Assembly (NCBI GenBank): GCA_965267185.1
Contig: OZ253937.1
Location: 2,666,001-2,730,000, forward strand
Length of the DNA stretch: 64,000 bases
Source of the DNA: G965267185 sp965267185
GTDB taxonomy: Bacteria; Pseudomonadota; Alphaproteobacteria; UBA6615
Direction of reading: 5' to 3'
Within the stretch, counting starts at the first letter, position 1. Each line of letters begins with the position of its first letter. Under the pieces are notes generated by a model that searched no databases, was not told the origin of the DNA, and worked only from the letters and a program-made list of their open reading frames with translations. This document shows positions 35,540 to 44,782 of this stretch, piece by piece. The position numbers and the translations under genes were made by a program.

Positions 35540-36715
35540 ATGAGCGAAGTCGTTATTGCCGGTGCCGCCCGAACACCAGTTGGCGCGTTTAACGGGACCT
35601 TGGCGGGTTTGAGCGCCGCGGAGCTCGGCACGGTGGCCATCACCGAAGCTTTGAGCCGCGCCGGCGTATCGCCGGAAGATGTCGACGAAGTCGTCCTCGG
35701 CCAGGTGTTAACCGCCGCAACCGGTATGAACCCGGCCCGCCAGGCACTACTCGCCGCGGGCATTCCCGAGGATCGTACGGCCTACATCGTCAACCAAGTC
35801 TGCGGGTCGGGTTTGCGGTCGATCGCTCAGGGATATCAGGCAATCAAGCTCGGCGAATCCGACATTGTCGTTGCCGGCGGGCAAGAAAGCATGAGCCAGG
35901 CGCCCCATGCTGCGCACATGCGTGCCGGTACCAAAATGGGCGACGCCAAACTGGTCGACACCATGATCAAGGATGGCTTGTGGTGTTCGCTAATGGGCTA
36001 TCACATGGGCAACACGGCGGAAAACGTTGCCGAAAAATGGCAGATCACCCGCGACGAGCAGGACGAATTCGCCGCTGGCTCGCAACAAAAAGCGGAAGCT
36101 GCGCAACAGGCCGGTAAATTCACCGACGAAATCGCGCCGGTGACGATCAAAACGCGCAAAGGCGAGACGGTGTTCGATACCGACGAATATCCGCGCGCCG
36201 GCACCACCGCCGAAACGTTGGGCAAGCTGCGCCCCGCCTTCGACAAGGAGGGCACCGTAACCGCCGGCAACGCCTCTGGCATCAACGACGGCGCCGCCGC
36301 CGCCGTGCTGATGAGCGTCGATGAGGCAGCGAAACGGGGGATTACCCCTCTCGCCCGCATCGCCTCCTGGGCCACCGCGGGGGTCGATCCCGCCGTTATG
36401 GGCAGCGGTCCAATCCCCGCCAGCCGCAAGGCGCTGGAGAAGGCCGGTTGGAGCATCGAAGACGTCGAGTTGGTCGAGGCCAACGAAGCCTTCGCCGCAC
36501 AGGCAATCGCCGTCAATCGCGATCTGGGTTGGGATCCGGAAATCGTCAACGTCAATGGCGGGGCCATTGCCATCGGTCATCCAATCGGCGCCTCCGGCGG
36601 ACGCGTGCTAGTAACGCTGTTGCACGAGATGCAGCGCCGCGACGCCAAAAAAGGTCTGGCCACCCTGTGCATTGGCGGCGGGATGGGCATCGCCATGTGC
36701 GTCGAACGCGACTAA
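35540..36715 (+). CDS. phaA: Acetyl-CoA acetyltransferase
   Basis: 391 residues. It condenses two acetyl-CoA to acetoacetyl-CoA, the first step to PHB. The nucleophile is Cys88 in NQVCGSGLRS; the C-terminal sites are the His of GGAIAIGHPIGASG and the Cys of LCIGGGMG. AAGGAG precedes the ATG by six bases. It lies between the short phaC and the reductase gene. Confidence 0.95.
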   Translation: MSEVVIAGAARTPVGAFNGTLAGLSAAELGTVAITEALSRAGVSPEDVDEVVLGQVLTAATGMNPARQALLAAGIPEDRTAYIVNQVCGSGLRSIAQGYQAIKLGESDIVVAGGQESMSQAPHAAHMRAGTKMGDAKLVDTMIKDGLWCSLMGYHMGNTAENVAEKWQITRDEQDEFAAGSQQKAEAAQQAGKFTDEIAPVTIKTRKGETVFDTDEYPRAGTTAETLGKLRPAFDKEGTVTAGNASGINDGAAAAVLMSVDEAAKRGITPLARIASWATAGVDPAVMGSGPIPASRKALEKAGWSIEDVELVEANEAFAAQAIAVNRDLGWDPEIVNVNGGAIAIGHPIGASGGRVLVTLLHEMQRRDAKKGLATLCIGGGMGIAMCVERD

Positions 36716-36827
36716 AGTGGCATGAACTAAAACGGATTAACGCAGATAAACTTCGCGTTTCACCGCCGGCTCAAAGCAGCCCAGCCTGTAGAAGGTCGCA
36801 CACCGGCACGACAGGGAGTAGCAAACG

Positions 36828-37550
36828 ATGGCAAGGGTAGCCTTAGTCACCGGCGGCACACGCGGCATCGGTGAAGCAATTAGCGTTGGCTTAAAGGGTG
36901 CCGGCCGGGAGGTTGTTGCCAACTATGCCGGCAACGAACATACCGCGCGCGATTTCCACGAACGGACGGGCATTCCCATCTACAGGTTTGATGTTTCCGA
37001 TTTCGAGGCAACGGCAGCCGCCATCCACCAGATAGAAGAAGAAGTCGGACCTGTAGATATTCTCGTTAACAATGCCGGTATCACCCGCGACGGTACCATG
37101 CACCGCATGGAGCACGAGCAGTGGCAGGCGGTGATCGACACCAATCTCGGCGGCTGCTTCAATTGCTCGCGCGCCGTTATCGAGGGTATGCGCGAGCGTA
37201 GTTTCGGGCGGATCGTCAATATCGGTTCGATCAACGGCCAGGCGGGCCAATACGGCCAGGTCAACTATGCCGCCGCCAAATCAGGCATCCACGGGTTCAC
37301 CAAGGCGCTGGCCCAGGAAGGTGCCGCCAAAGGCATCACGGTCAACGCCATTGCACCAGGCTATGTCGATACCGAGATGGTGCGCGCCGTGCCGCCCGAC
37401 GTGTTGGAAAAGATCATCGCCGGCATCCCAGCCGGTCGTCTCGGCAAGGCCGACGATATTGCCCGCGGGGTCGTTTTTCTGACCGCCGACGCTGCCGACT
37501 TCATTACCGGGTCGACGCTATCGATCAATGGTGGCCAGCATATGTACTAA
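36828..37550 (+). CDS. phaB: Acetoacetyl-CoA reductase
   Basis: 240 residues of the SDR family. The cofactor loop is TGGTRGIG (7-14), with NNAG in LVNNAGITRDGTMHRM, then the catalytic YAAAKSG and IAPGYVDTEMV. NGGQHMY at the end is the typical PhaB C-terminus. It reduces acetoacetyl-CoA to (R)-3-hydroxybutyryl-CoA with NADPH. GGGAG precedes the start. It closes the phaC-phaA-phaB run. Confidence 0.95.
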   Translation: MARVALVTGGTRGIGEAISVGLKGAGREVVANYAGNEHTARDFHERTGIPIYRFDVSDFEATAAAIHQIEEEVGPVDILVNNAGITRDGTMHRMEHEQWQAVIDTNLGGCFNCSRAVIEGMRERSFGRIVNIGSINGQAGQYGQVNYAAAKSGIHGFTKALAQEGAAKGITVNAIAPGYVDTEMVRAVPPDVLEKIIAGIPAGRLGKADDIARGVVFLTADAADFITGSTLSINGGQHMY

Positions 37551-37574
37551 GGCGGCAGAGGCGCCAGGCGCGTA

Positions 37575-38306
37575 ATGCTGGAATTACTGACCGACCCCGC
37601 CGCGTGGGCGAGCCTGCTCACGCTTGCGCTGCTCGAAATCGTGCTCGGGATCGACAATGTTATTTTCCTGTCGATCGTATCGTCGCGCCTGCCCGCCCAC
37701 CAGCAACCCCAAGCCCGGCGGATCGGGCTGCTGCTTGCGCTTGCCGGCCGGATTATTCTCTTGTTCGCCCTGACCTGGATAATCGGTCTGACAGCGCCCT
37801 TCATCGAAGTATTTGCGCTTGAAATCTCCTGGCGCGACATCATTTTGGCTGCCGGCGGTCTGTTTCTGATCTACAAGGCTACCAGCGAAATCCACCAAAT
37901 GCTTGAAGGCAGCAGCCACGGCCATGGCAAGCCCGGCGCCGCGATATTCGCCTCCGTGCTGGTACAGATCTTCCTGCTCGATCTCGTATTTTCCCTCGAT
38001 TCAGTACTTACCGCCATCGGCATGGCCGACCACATCGAGGTGATGGTCGCCGCCGTGGCAATTGCCATCGGTGTCATGCTCGTCGCCGCCGAGCCAATGA
38101 GCGCCTTCGTCCAAAAGCACCCAACGGTGAAGATGCTGGCACTCTCCTTCCTATTGTTGATCGGCGTAGCGTTGATCGCCGACGCGCTCGAATTCCACAT
38201 CCCGCGCGGCTTCCTCTATTTCGCCATCGCGTTCGCCACCGGTGTGGAGATCCTCAACCTGCTGGTGCGCCGCCGCACCGCCGAGCACACGTCAAAATTG
38301 ACATGA
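37575..38306 (+). CDS. TerC family integral membrane protein
   Basis: 243 residues, with about seven membrane segments. The TerC signature LEIVLGIDNVIFLSIVSSRLP is at residues 18-38, and LLDLVFSLDSVLTAIGMA around 134-151 repeats the acidic metal-binding pattern. TerC proteins are thought to export metal ions, including Mn2+, as their relatives in E. coli do. The stop overlaps the next gene start by four bases (ATGA). Confidence 0.9.
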   Translation: MLELLTDPAAWASLLTLALLEIVLGIDNVIFLSIVSSRLPAHQQPQARRIGLLLALAGRIILLFALTWIIGLTAPFIEVFALEISWRDIILAAGGLFLIYKATSEIHQMLEGSSHGHGKPGAAIFASVLVQIFLLDLVFSLDSVLTAIGMADHIEVMVAAVAIAIGVMLVAAEPMSAFVQKHPTVKMLALSFLLLIGVALIADALEFHIPRGFLYFAIAFATGVEILNLLVRRRTAEHTSKLT

Positions 38307-38788
38307 GTCGCGAATATCCCGACAGGCCGATTGCAGGCGTCGGTGTCGTTGTCCTCAAGGACGATAGCGTGCTGATGATCCGCCGCGGCAAGCCGCCGCG
38401 CGATGGCCAGTGGAGTATTCCCGGTGGCAAACAAAAGCTCGGTGAAACGTGGCGCACAACCGCCGTCCGCGAGGTCGGCGAGGAAACCGGCGTGGAGATC
38501 GAGGTAATCGGCTTGATCGACGTGGTCGACGCCATTGTGCGCGAAGGTGACCCGTTGCCGCCCGGTGTGCGGCCCGCCGCAACCGAAGCGGACAGCAGCA
38601 AGCGCGTTCAATACCATTACACGCTGGTCGATTGCGCCGCCGTGTGGACCGGCGGTGATGTACAAGCCGGCGGCGACGCGGCCCATGCCGAATGGTGGCC
38701 GCTGGCCCGCTTGGATGAACTTCCTCTTTGGTCGGAAACCGTCCGCATCATCACCGAAGCCGCAGCGCTGCGGGACGCGCAGAAGTAA
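38303..38788 (+). CDS. Nudix hydrolase
   Basis: 161 residues. The Nudix box GGKQKLGETWRTTAVREVGEETGV fits GX5EX7REUXEEXGU, at about residues 41-64. The start of the protein (RPIAGVGVVVLKDDSVLMIRRGKPPRDGQWSIPGG) is ADP-ribose-pyrophosphatase or MutT-like. It hydrolyses a nucleoside diphosphate linked to another group. Coupled to the TerC gene by a four-base overlap. Confidence 0.9.
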   Translation: MSREYPDRPIAGVGVVVLKDDSVLMIRRGKPPRDGQWSIPGGKQKLGETWRTTAVREVGEETGVEIEVIGLIDVVDAIVREGDPLPPGVRPAATEADSSKRVQYHYTLVDCAAVWTGGDVQAGGDAAHAEWWPLARLDELPLWSETVRIITEAAALRDAQK

Positions 38789-38792
38789 GCGG

Positions 38793-39461
38793 CTAGCTAG
38801 GCAGTTGCGCTTTTCGAAATGCCGTCATGTGAAAGGCGGCATGGGATGGCTCATAGATGTAGTCCTGCCCCACCGGACACGCGCGCCGGGCCCGGCAGCC
38901 TAGGTCCATGCAGTCGGCGCCATCCGCTTCCGAGATGTGATCGACGCAGGCTGGCACGTTATAACCGCCGGGCCCGAAAGCATCGACCGGACACGTAGCA
39001 AGACAGGGCTTGTCGGTACAGGTATCGCACGGACGCGCACGGTCATCGCGTGGCGGCAGGTCGAGGCGTTCGGTGAAGGCCAGCGCGCCACGGTAGGCAT
39101 GCCACAAGCCATAATCGGGATGAATAAGAACGCCCAGCGGCGACGGATAGACCGGTTCCACTCGCTGCGCCCAGCGCTGGAACGGCAGGTGTGGCGGCCC
39201 GCCGAAGGGAAACAACGACGTTGCTCCCGCTTCAGCGGCGACCTCGCGCAGCACGCTCGTGATCCACTCATCGAGCGGGTTGGCACTTTTCCCCAGCGCA
39301 GCCGCAAAAGCATGCCACATGGCCGACCCGGCATTGCCCACGAGAATCAGCGTTGCCGGATCGTCCGGCACGCTATCGTCCGCTGTTGGGTGGAATCCAC
39401 CGCGAACGATTAGCCCGTTGGGTGTCAGTAGATCCGCGATCGCAGCGAGATCGGCGGTCAT
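38793..39461 (-). CDS. Ferredoxin-like 4Fe-4S protein
   Basis: 222 residues. Near the middle is the cluster motif CDTCTDKPCLATCP, and CMDLGCRARRACPVG follows toward the C-terminus. The N-terminal part (GLIVRGGFHP, HAFAAALG, PLDEWITSVL) and the pattern are seen in small iron-sulphur proteins related to the epoxyqueuosine reductase QueG, but the cobalamin-binding domain is missing. It probably moves electrons; the partner is unknown. It lies five bases after the convergent Nudix gene. Confidence 0.75.
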   Translation of the reverse strand: MTADLAAIADLLTPNGLIVRGGFHPTADDSVPDDPATLILVGNAGSAMWHAFAAALGKSANPLDEWITSVLREVAAEAGATSLFPFGGPPHLPFQRWAQRVEPVYPSPLGVLIHPDYGLWHAYRGALAFTERLDLPPRDDRARPCDTCTDKPCLATCPVDAFGPGGYNVPACVDHISEADGADCMDLGCRARRACPVGQDYIYEPSHAAFHMTAFRKAQLPS

Positions 39462-39477
39462 TCGACCTCTCCGCGTG

Positions 39478-40512
39478 CTACTCCGCCGCGATCAGGTTCT
39501 TTAGATACTGGCGATCGAGCAGCTCGGCGATCTGAATGGCATTGAGAGCCGCACCTTTGCGCAGATTGTCTGACACCACCCAGATGTTGAGGCCATTCTC
39601 GACTGTCGGGTCCTCGCGGATACGGCTGACAAATACCAAGTCCTCACCCGCCGCTTCGACGGGGGTCACATAGCCCTCATCGGCGCGGTGGTCGATCAGC
39701 GATACGCCTTCGGCCTCCTTCAAAACGGCGCGAGCCTCTTTGACCGAGACCTCCTGCTGGAACTGCAGGTTAATCGCCTCTGCATGCCCGATGAATACCG
39801 GCACGCGCACGCAAGTCGCCGTCAGCTTGATCTTAGGATCGAGGATCTTCTTGGTCTCGACCGTCATCTTCCATTCTTCCTTGGTCGACCCGTCGTCCAT
39901 GAACACGTCGATATGGGGAATAACGTTGAAAGCGATCTGCTTGGTGAATTGCTTCTTTTCGATGGGGTCGTTCACATAGACCGCGCGGGTCTGATTGAAC
40001 AACTCGTCCATCGCGTCCTTGCCCGAGCCCGAGGTCGACTGATAGGTGGAAACGACGACGCGCTCGATCCCGAACGCTTCGTGTAGCGGCTTCAGGGCCA
40101 CAACCATTTGAATGGTCGAGCAGTTGGGATTGGCGATGATGTTGCGCTTGGTATAGCCGTTGATGGCGTCGGCGTTGACTTCCGGCACGATCAGCGGCAC
40201 GTCCGGATCCATACGGAATTGCGACGTGTTGTCGATAACGACACACCCGGCGGCAGCCGCTTTCGGCGCAAATTCCGCCGATACTTTAGAGCCAGGCGAA
40301 AACAACCCGATATCGGTACCGGTGAAGTCGTAGTCGGCCAGCGACTGCACCTTCAACGGTTCGCGTTCGCCGAACGAAACCTCGCGGCCGACCGAGCGCT
40401 CGCTCGCCAGCGCCACCACCTCGTCGGCCGGAAAGTCGCGCTCATAAAGCGTTTGCAGCATTTCGCGGCCGACATTGCCGGTCGCGCCAACTACGGCAAC
40501 CTTGTAACCCAT
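39478..40512 (-). CDS. asd: Aspartate-semialdehyde dehydrogenase
   Basis: 344 residues from the ATG at 40512; the longer frame to 40626 is not conserved. It reduces aspartyl phosphate to the semialdehyde with NADPH, on the path to lysine, threonine and methionine. The NADP motif is VVGATGNVGRE (7-17), the nucleophile is Cys131 in ANPNCSTIQM, and the C-terminal region RRGAALNAIQIAE is typical. It stands alone, before the ferredoxin-like gene with 16 bases between them. Confidence 0.96.
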   Translation of the reverse strand: MGYKVAVVGATGNVGREMLQTLYERDFPADEVVALASERSVGREVSFGEREPLKVQSLADYDFTGTDIGLFSPGSKVSAEFAPKAAAAGCVVIDNTSQFRMDPDVPLIVPEVNADAINGYTKRNIIANPNCSTIQMVVALKPLHEAFGIERVVVSTYQSTSGSGKDAMDELFNQTRAVYVNDPIEKKQFTKQIAFNVIPHIDVFMDDGSTKEEWKMTVETKKILDPKIKLTATCVRVPVFIGHAEAINLQFQQEVSVKEARAVLKEAEGVSLIDHRADEGYVTPVEAAGEDLVFVSRIREDPTVENGLNIWVVSDNLRKGAALNAIQIAELLDRQYLKNLIAAE

Positions 40513-40661
40513 CGTCTCTATTCCGGTTCTTCGGGCCGGATACCAGTATTTCCGGCCCTTGTGCGCGTTCACATAAGCGCCATCGGCGATTTTTGCAAGG
40601 TTGCATTGTCCACCGGCCGCCCCCATCCTGATCTCAAAACAGCGTTAGGGAAGGCTTAATC

Positions 40662-41171
40662 GTGGGCAAGTGGCTCGCCGGGTTTGCCATGTTCCTACTG
40701 CTGACCGCCCCAGCCGCGGGCCAGCAGGAACACACTCGTATGCGCGGCCATGAGTTGGTGGTCTCTGGCCGGCCTATCGTGCTCGACGGCGCCACCCTGC
40801 TGTTCCATCGCGGTGAGGCAATCGAGGCCCGTGTCGGGCTCGCCGGTGTCGTTGTGCCGCCGCTTAAGAACTATCCCTACGGGCCCTGGGCCCAGTTGGC
40901 GCTGAAGCAAGCCATCGGCGGGCGCATCGTCAGCTGCAGCCGGCAAGGTACCGACCATGAGGGCCAGCTTAGGGGCCATTGCCAAGTGGAGGACAACAAA
41001 GCCGATCCGGTTCCGGGCTTGGAAGACTTATCGACCTGGATCGTCGAGCAGGGACTGGCCGTACCCGAACCGGGTCCGCGCGGCGACGATAAGCAAGCGG
41101 CCGCCGAACGGGCCCAGGCAGCCCGGCGCGGCATCTGGAGCGACTTCCAGTCGCCCGCCGGCGGACAGTAG
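40662..41171 (+). CDS. Secreted SNase-like protein
   Basis: 169 residues from a GTG behind AGGGAAGG. Residues 1-20 are a signal peptide ending in AAGQQ, so it is probably periplasmic. The middle follows the strand order of the staphylococcal-nuclease (OB) fold, with ARVGLAGVVVPP as the usual 'R-R-I-G-I-D-A-P' strand, and the end AERAQAARRGIWSDF is typical of thermonuclease relatives. Several catalytic Arg/Glu are not clear, so nuclease activity is doubtful. Confidence 0.6.
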   Translation: MGKWLAGFAMFLLLTAPAAGQQEHTRMRGHELVVSGRPIVLDGATLLFHRGEAIEARVGLAGVVVPPLKNYPYGPWAQLALKQAIGGRIVSCSRQGTDHEGQLRGHCQVEDNKADPVPGLEDLSTWIVEQGLAVPEPGPRGDDKQAAAERAQAARRGIWSDFQSPAGGQ

Positions 41172-41175
41172 CGTC

Positions 41176-41523
41176 ATGGCCGAGCGATTCACCACCTACG
41201 CCGAATTTTGGCCGCACTATCTACGCGAACACAGCCGGCCCGAAACACGAGCCTTTCACTATGCGGGCACCGGCGCCGCCGTCTTGTGCGTCATCATTGC
41301 GCTCGCCAGCCAGATCTGGTGGCTGTTGGCAGCCGCTTTGGTCGCCGGGTATGGGCCGGCGTGGTTCTCTCACGTCACCATTGAGCACAACCGCCCTGCC
41401 ACATTCACGCACCCTTTTTGGTCGCTAATCAGCGATTTTCGAATGATGTTCCTGTGGCTTACGGGACGCCTTGCACCGGAATTGCGCGAGGCCGGCATCG
41501 ACGGTTCGGCCGAGCGCAACTAA
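41176..41523 (+). CDS. Mpo1-like (DUF962) membrane protein
   Basis: 115 residues from the ATG at 41176, four bases after the previous gene. Two hydrophobic segments (about residues 30-50 and 54-68) are followed by WFSHVTIEHNRPATFTHPFWSLISDFRMM. The motif FHYAGT and the HxxxEHNRP pattern are those of the Mpo1/DUF962 family, whose yeast member is a dioxygenase of 2-hydroxy fatty acids. Its His residues are kept, but activity in bacteria is not established. Its stop overlaps that of the next, convergent gene by four bases. Confidence 0.85.
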   Translation: MAERFTTYAEFWPHYLREHSRPETRAFHYAGTGAAVLCVIIALASQIWWLLAAALVAGYGPAWFSHVTIEHNRPATFTHPFWSLISDFRMMFLWLTGRLAPELREAGIDGSAERN

Positions 41524-42326
41524 GCAGTTTTGCGGCAGATCAGGCTGTCGTACTTCATGTAGCCGAAATAAATACCGGCGGCGACGCGCCGATCGATCTC
41601 GGCCTTTAAGGCCTCGGCAAGCTCCGCTCCGATACGGCCTTCGCTGACCAATCCGTCGGCGCCGCGGCGAAACCAATTGGCCGTGGTCGCGGGGTCTTCG
41701 GTCTCGATGAAGTTATAGCTACGCGCAAGGCCCGGTATGAAACCGGCCTCGCGAGCAACGTTCGGCAACCGGCGCACCAACCAGGTATTGTTAACCTGGT
41801 GCTCGATGAAAGAGTCGGCACACGCTTGCAGCGGATCGCGATCGCCGATGGCAGCCGACATGGTGGGGAAATCGCCGTCGAAGATCGCGAGTGTACCGCC
41901 GGGCCGCAGCACGCGGTTTATTTCGGCAAGCACCACCGCAAAGTCCGCCACATGGGTCAGCACGGTGTGGGCAACAACGACATCGAACGAGGCCGCATCG
42001 AACGGTAAATCGTGACCGTCGGCCTCCTCGAAGGAGAGACCGCCATGTTCAGCGCCCAATTCGCGGGCGCGTTTGAGCAGGAACCGCGCCCGGTCGACGC
42101 CCACGACCTCGCTCACATTCGGCCGCTGGATCAACGCGCGCGACTGAGCGCCCGTTCCGCAGCCCACATCGAGCACCCGCGCGTTCTCCGGAAAATCGAT
42201 ATCGCCAAGATATGTGTTCAGAATTTCAACTTGTTGGGGCAGCGCCGCACGCACCTCGAGACCCCTGGCGATATCCGCCAGCAGCGCCGGGTCGGCGTCA
42301 TTAATCGTTAGGTATACGTCGGGCAC
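41520..42326 (-). CDS. SAM-dependent methyltransferase
   Basis: 268 residues. Motif I is VLDVGCGTGAQSRAL (about 55-69) with VVGVDRARFLL next and motif IV VVVAHTVLTHV. It is a class I methyltransferase of the UbiE/COQ5-like group; the substrate is unknown. It lies 68 bases before a leftward small secreted protein gene on the same strand, with a terminator hairpin between them. Convergent, with a four-base overlap, to the Mpo1-like gene. Confidence 0.88.
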   Translation of the reverse strand: MPDVYLTINDADPALLADIARGLEVRAALPQQVEILNTYLGDIDFPENARVLDVGCGTGAQSRALIQRPNVSEVVGVDRARFLLKRARELGAEHGGLSFEEADGHDLPFDAASFDVVVAHTVLTHVADFAVVLAEINRVLRPGGTLAIFDGDFPTMSAAIGDRDPLQACADSFIEHQVNNTWLVRRLPNVAREAGFIPGLARSYNFIETEDPATTANWFRRGADGLVSEGRIGAELAEALKAEIDRRVAAGIYFGYMKYDSLICRKTA

Positions 42327-42348
42327 CGGATCGTCCTCTTAAAATGCA

Positions 42349-42371
42349 AACGGCGGCAAGAAGCCGCCGTT
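42349..42371 (-). terminator. Rho-independent terminator (leftward)
   Basis: Perfect nine-base arms AACGGCGGC (42349-42357) and GCCGCCGTT (42363-42371) around five bases. Read leftward, the stem is followed by TTTGCATTTT, a broken T-tract. It stands 23 bases after the stop of the small secreted protein gene and fits termination of that transcript. Confidence 0.75.
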
Positions 42372-42394
42372 GTCGTAAAAGTCGCGCAGCGGTC

Positions 42395-42679
42395 TTAGCT
42401 ACCGGCCGGCGCCTTACCCATGATGACCGGCGACCGGGCCAGTTTAGACGAACGCGACGACGCCAACGCATTCTCGATCAACAAATCGATTTTCGATTTA
42501 GTCGCCGCTATATGCTGCTGCTTGTTGTCTTCGATCGCCGCCAACATCGCTTGGCTGATGGCGCATTGGCCGCCGCTATGCTTTGTGGCAAGCTGATCGC
42601 CCGCCTCCTGTGCGATAGTCGGCGCAGAAAATGTTGTAACTAGTGCAAGTACAGCGGCCGTGGTCAAAATCGTCTTCAT
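42395..42679 (-). CDS. Small secreted protein of unknown function
   Basis: 94 residues from the ATG at 42679 (a GTG twelve bases upstream is possible). The N-terminus MKTILTTAAVLALVTTFSAP is a signal peptide, with cleavage near AIAQ. The mature part is about 70 residues, helical, with a single Cys and a Ser/Arg-rich run (ASSRSSKLARSP). I do not recognise the family. A clear terminator follows, which supports a real gene. Confidence 0.6.
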   Translation of the reverse strand: MKTILTTAAVLALVTTFSAPTIAQEAGDQLATKHSGGQCAISQAMLAAIEDNKQQHIAATKSKIDLLIENALASSRSSKLARSPVIMGKAPAGS

Positions 42680-42753
42680 CGCTTCGCTCACTGACAGCGT
42701 TGAGGTTGGAACATTACGCCGCGATTCCGCTCCGCGTCAAATCCGCCCGTCGT

Positions 42754-43869
42754 TCAATCGGTCAGCCGATCCAACTCCGCCAGCAGTTGTGTGCCCATTT
42801 CTTCCGTCGACACCAAGTTACCGCCCTCCTGCATGATATCGCCGGTGCGGTAGCCTTCATTCAGCACGTTCTGTACCGCTGTCTCCACCCGATCGGCATC
42901 GTCTCCCAAGTCGAACGAATACCGCAGCATCATCGCAAAGCTGAGCAGCATCGCCAGCGGGTTTGCCTTGCCTTCGCCGGCGATATCGGGCGCCGTGCCG
43001 TGCACCGGCTCGTACATGGCATGACGCTTGCCGGTGACGGGATCGGGATTACCGAGGCTCGCCGAGGGCAACATGCCGAGTGACCCCGTCATCATCGCCG
43101 CCTCATCCGACAGAATATCGCCAAACAAATTGTCGGTGACGATCACATCGAACTGGTGGGGATCGCGGATCAACTGCATGGCGCAATTGTCGGCAAGGAT
43201 GTGCTCGAACTCGACATCGGGAAATTCTTCTTTCGCGACGCGCGCCGATATCTGGCGCCAGAACACGCCCGTTTCCATGACGTTCGATTTCTCAGCGCAA
43301 TGAACCTTGTTTTTACGCTTGCGGGCCAACTCGAAGCCGACACGCAGAACCCGCACGACCTCTTCTTCCGTGTAGGCCTGGGTATCGACGACGCGGACTG
43401 TGCCGTCATCGAGGGTTTGCTCGCCTTTCGGCTGGCCGAAATAGACACCCGATGTCAGTTCGCGCAGGATCAGAATATCCAACCCCTTCACCACTTCCGG
43501 TTTCAAAGTCGAAGCATCAACCATGGCATCGAGCACGATGGCGGGCCGCAGATTGGCGAACAAATCGAGGTCCTTGCGCAAACGCAGCAAGCCAGCCTCC
43601 GGACGATGCTCGCGCGGCGCATCGTCCCAGGCGGGACCGCCGACGGCGCCGAACAATACGGCATCGGTCGACATGGCGATTTCCATTGTTTCGTCGCGGA
43701 TGGAAACCCCGTGGGCGTCGTAGCAGGCACCCCCGACCAGGTCTTCGGTAACGTCGAAGCCGACGCCGCCCTTGGCGTCGAACCAGCCGATCACGCGCTT
43801 GACCTGCTCCATGACTTCGGGGCCGATGCCGTCACCTGGCAAGACCAACACACTTCTATTCGCCGCCAT
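42754..43869 (-). CDS. leuB: 3-isopropylmalate dehydrogenase
   Basis: 371 residues. It oxidises and decarboxylates 3-isopropylmalate with NAD in leucine synthesis. The start VLVLPGDGIGPEV (7-19) and the metal/substrate region VTDNLFGDILSDEAAMMTGSLGMLPSASLG are typical. The last gene of the leftward leuC-leuD-leuB run, 68 bases after leuD. Confidence 0.97.
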   Translation of the reverse strand: MAANRSVLVLPGDGIGPEVMEQVKRVIGWFDAKGGVGFDVTEDLVGGACYDAHGVSIRDETMEIAMSTDAVLFGAVGGPAWDDAPREHRPEAGLLRLRKDLDLFANLRPAIVLDAMVDASTLKPEVVKGLDILILRELTSGVYFGQPKGEQTLDDGTVRVVDTQAYTEEEVVRVLRVGFELARKRKNKVHCAEKSNVMETGVFWRQISARVAKEEFPDVEFEHILADNCAMQLIRDPHQFDVIVTDNLFGDILSDEAAMMTGSLGMLPSASLGNPDPVTGKRHAMYEPVHGTAPDIAGEGKANPLAMLLSFAMMLRYSFDLGDDADRVETAVQNVLNEGYRTGDIMQEGGNLVSTEEMGTQLLAELDRLTD

Positions 43870-43937
43870 ACTCTCTCTTCCCTCAAACCGGTGATGTTGA
43901 TTGTTCCGGGCGCTAAGCGCCGCTTATTCGTTGTCGG

Positions 43938-44558
43938 CTATGACGCCGCTTTGTACAGCCAGGGCTGTTGCTGACGCTGGGTCGCTTCGTAGTCGGCGAT
44001 TTTAGCGTCTTTCTGCATGGTCTGGCCGATATCGTCCAAGCCCTCGAGCAAACAGTGCTTCAAGAACGGGTCGAGATCGAAATCGTAGCTAACGCCATTC
44101 GGCGCGCTGATTTTCTGATTTTCGAGATCGACCGTAAGCTCGGGATTCTCGGCATCGTTCGCAACCGCCATCAGCTCATCGACCTGTTCCGGCGGCAGCT
44201 TGATGAGCAGCATGCCGTTCTTGAAACTGTTGTTGTAGAAGATGTCGGCGAAGGACGACGAGATAACCACTTTCACGCCGAAGTCCTGTAGCGCCCATGG
44301 CGCATGCTCACGCGACGACCCGCAGCCGAAATTCTCTCCAGCCACGATAATCTTGGAGTCGGTGTAGGGTGGCCGGTCGAGCACAAATTCGCCGGTGTTG
44401 TTGCCGTCGCCATCGGTACGCAGTTCGTGAAACAGTCCTTTACTAAGACCAGTACGCTCGATCGTTTTCAGGAACTGCTTGGGAATGATCTTGTCGGTAT
44501 CGATATTGACCATCGGCAACGGCGCCGCAACGCCGGTAACTTTGCTAAATTTTTCCAT
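43938..44558 (-). CDS. leuD: 3-isopropylmalate dehydratase small subunit
   Basis: 206 residues from the ATG at 44558, with AAGG in front; the longer frame has no better signal. It forms the isomerase with LeuC. Typical motifs are VNIDTDKIIPKQFLKTI (18-34) and GENFGCGSSREHAPWAL (about 71-87). Oddly it is separated from leuC by a small unknown gene and an RDD membrane protein gene. Confidence 0.96.
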   Translation of the reverse strand: MEKFSKVTGVAAPLPMVNIDTDKIIPKQFLKTIERTGLSKGLFHELRTDGDGNNTGEFVLDRPPYTDSKIIVAGENFGCGSSREHAPWALQDFGVKVVISSSFADIFYNNSFKNGMLLIKLPPEQVDELMAVANDAENPELTVDLENQKISAPNGVSYDFDLDPFLKHCLLEGLDDIGQTMQKDAKIADYEATQRQQQPWLYKAAS

Positions 44559-44563
44559 GAGCC

Positions 44564-44770
44564 TTAAACCTTCTTCTTGCCGTCCTTGATCCACGCAACG
44601 ATTGCGGGATCAAGATCATCGAGTGTTGGCGGTAAGGGATGCGACTGCACCTCGCTCGCCGTGACCCGGCGCAGTTTTCCAGAACGAGCGTCGCGCAACG
44701 CCACGAGCCGGCTGCCATCGAACTTAGATGCCCGCACCCTTCCTGAGACCTGCTTATACGTCATTGGCAT
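44564..44770 (-). CDS. Unknown 68-residue protein between leuC and leuD
   Basis: 68 residues from the ATG at 44770, with GGAGGG seven bases before it. It is basic at both ends (VSGRVRASKFDGSRLVALRDARSGK and KDGKKKV) with a Pro-rich centre, no membrane segment and no Cys. I do not recognise the family. It lies five bases before the leuD start on the same strand and 12 bases after the RDD gene, so it is probably translated as part of the leu operon. Confidence 0.65.
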   Translation of the reverse strand: MPMTYKQVSGRVRASKFDGSRLVALRDARSGKLRRVTASEVQSHPLPPTLDDLDPAIVAWIKDGKKKV

Positions 44771-44782
44771 CGTCGTGCCCTC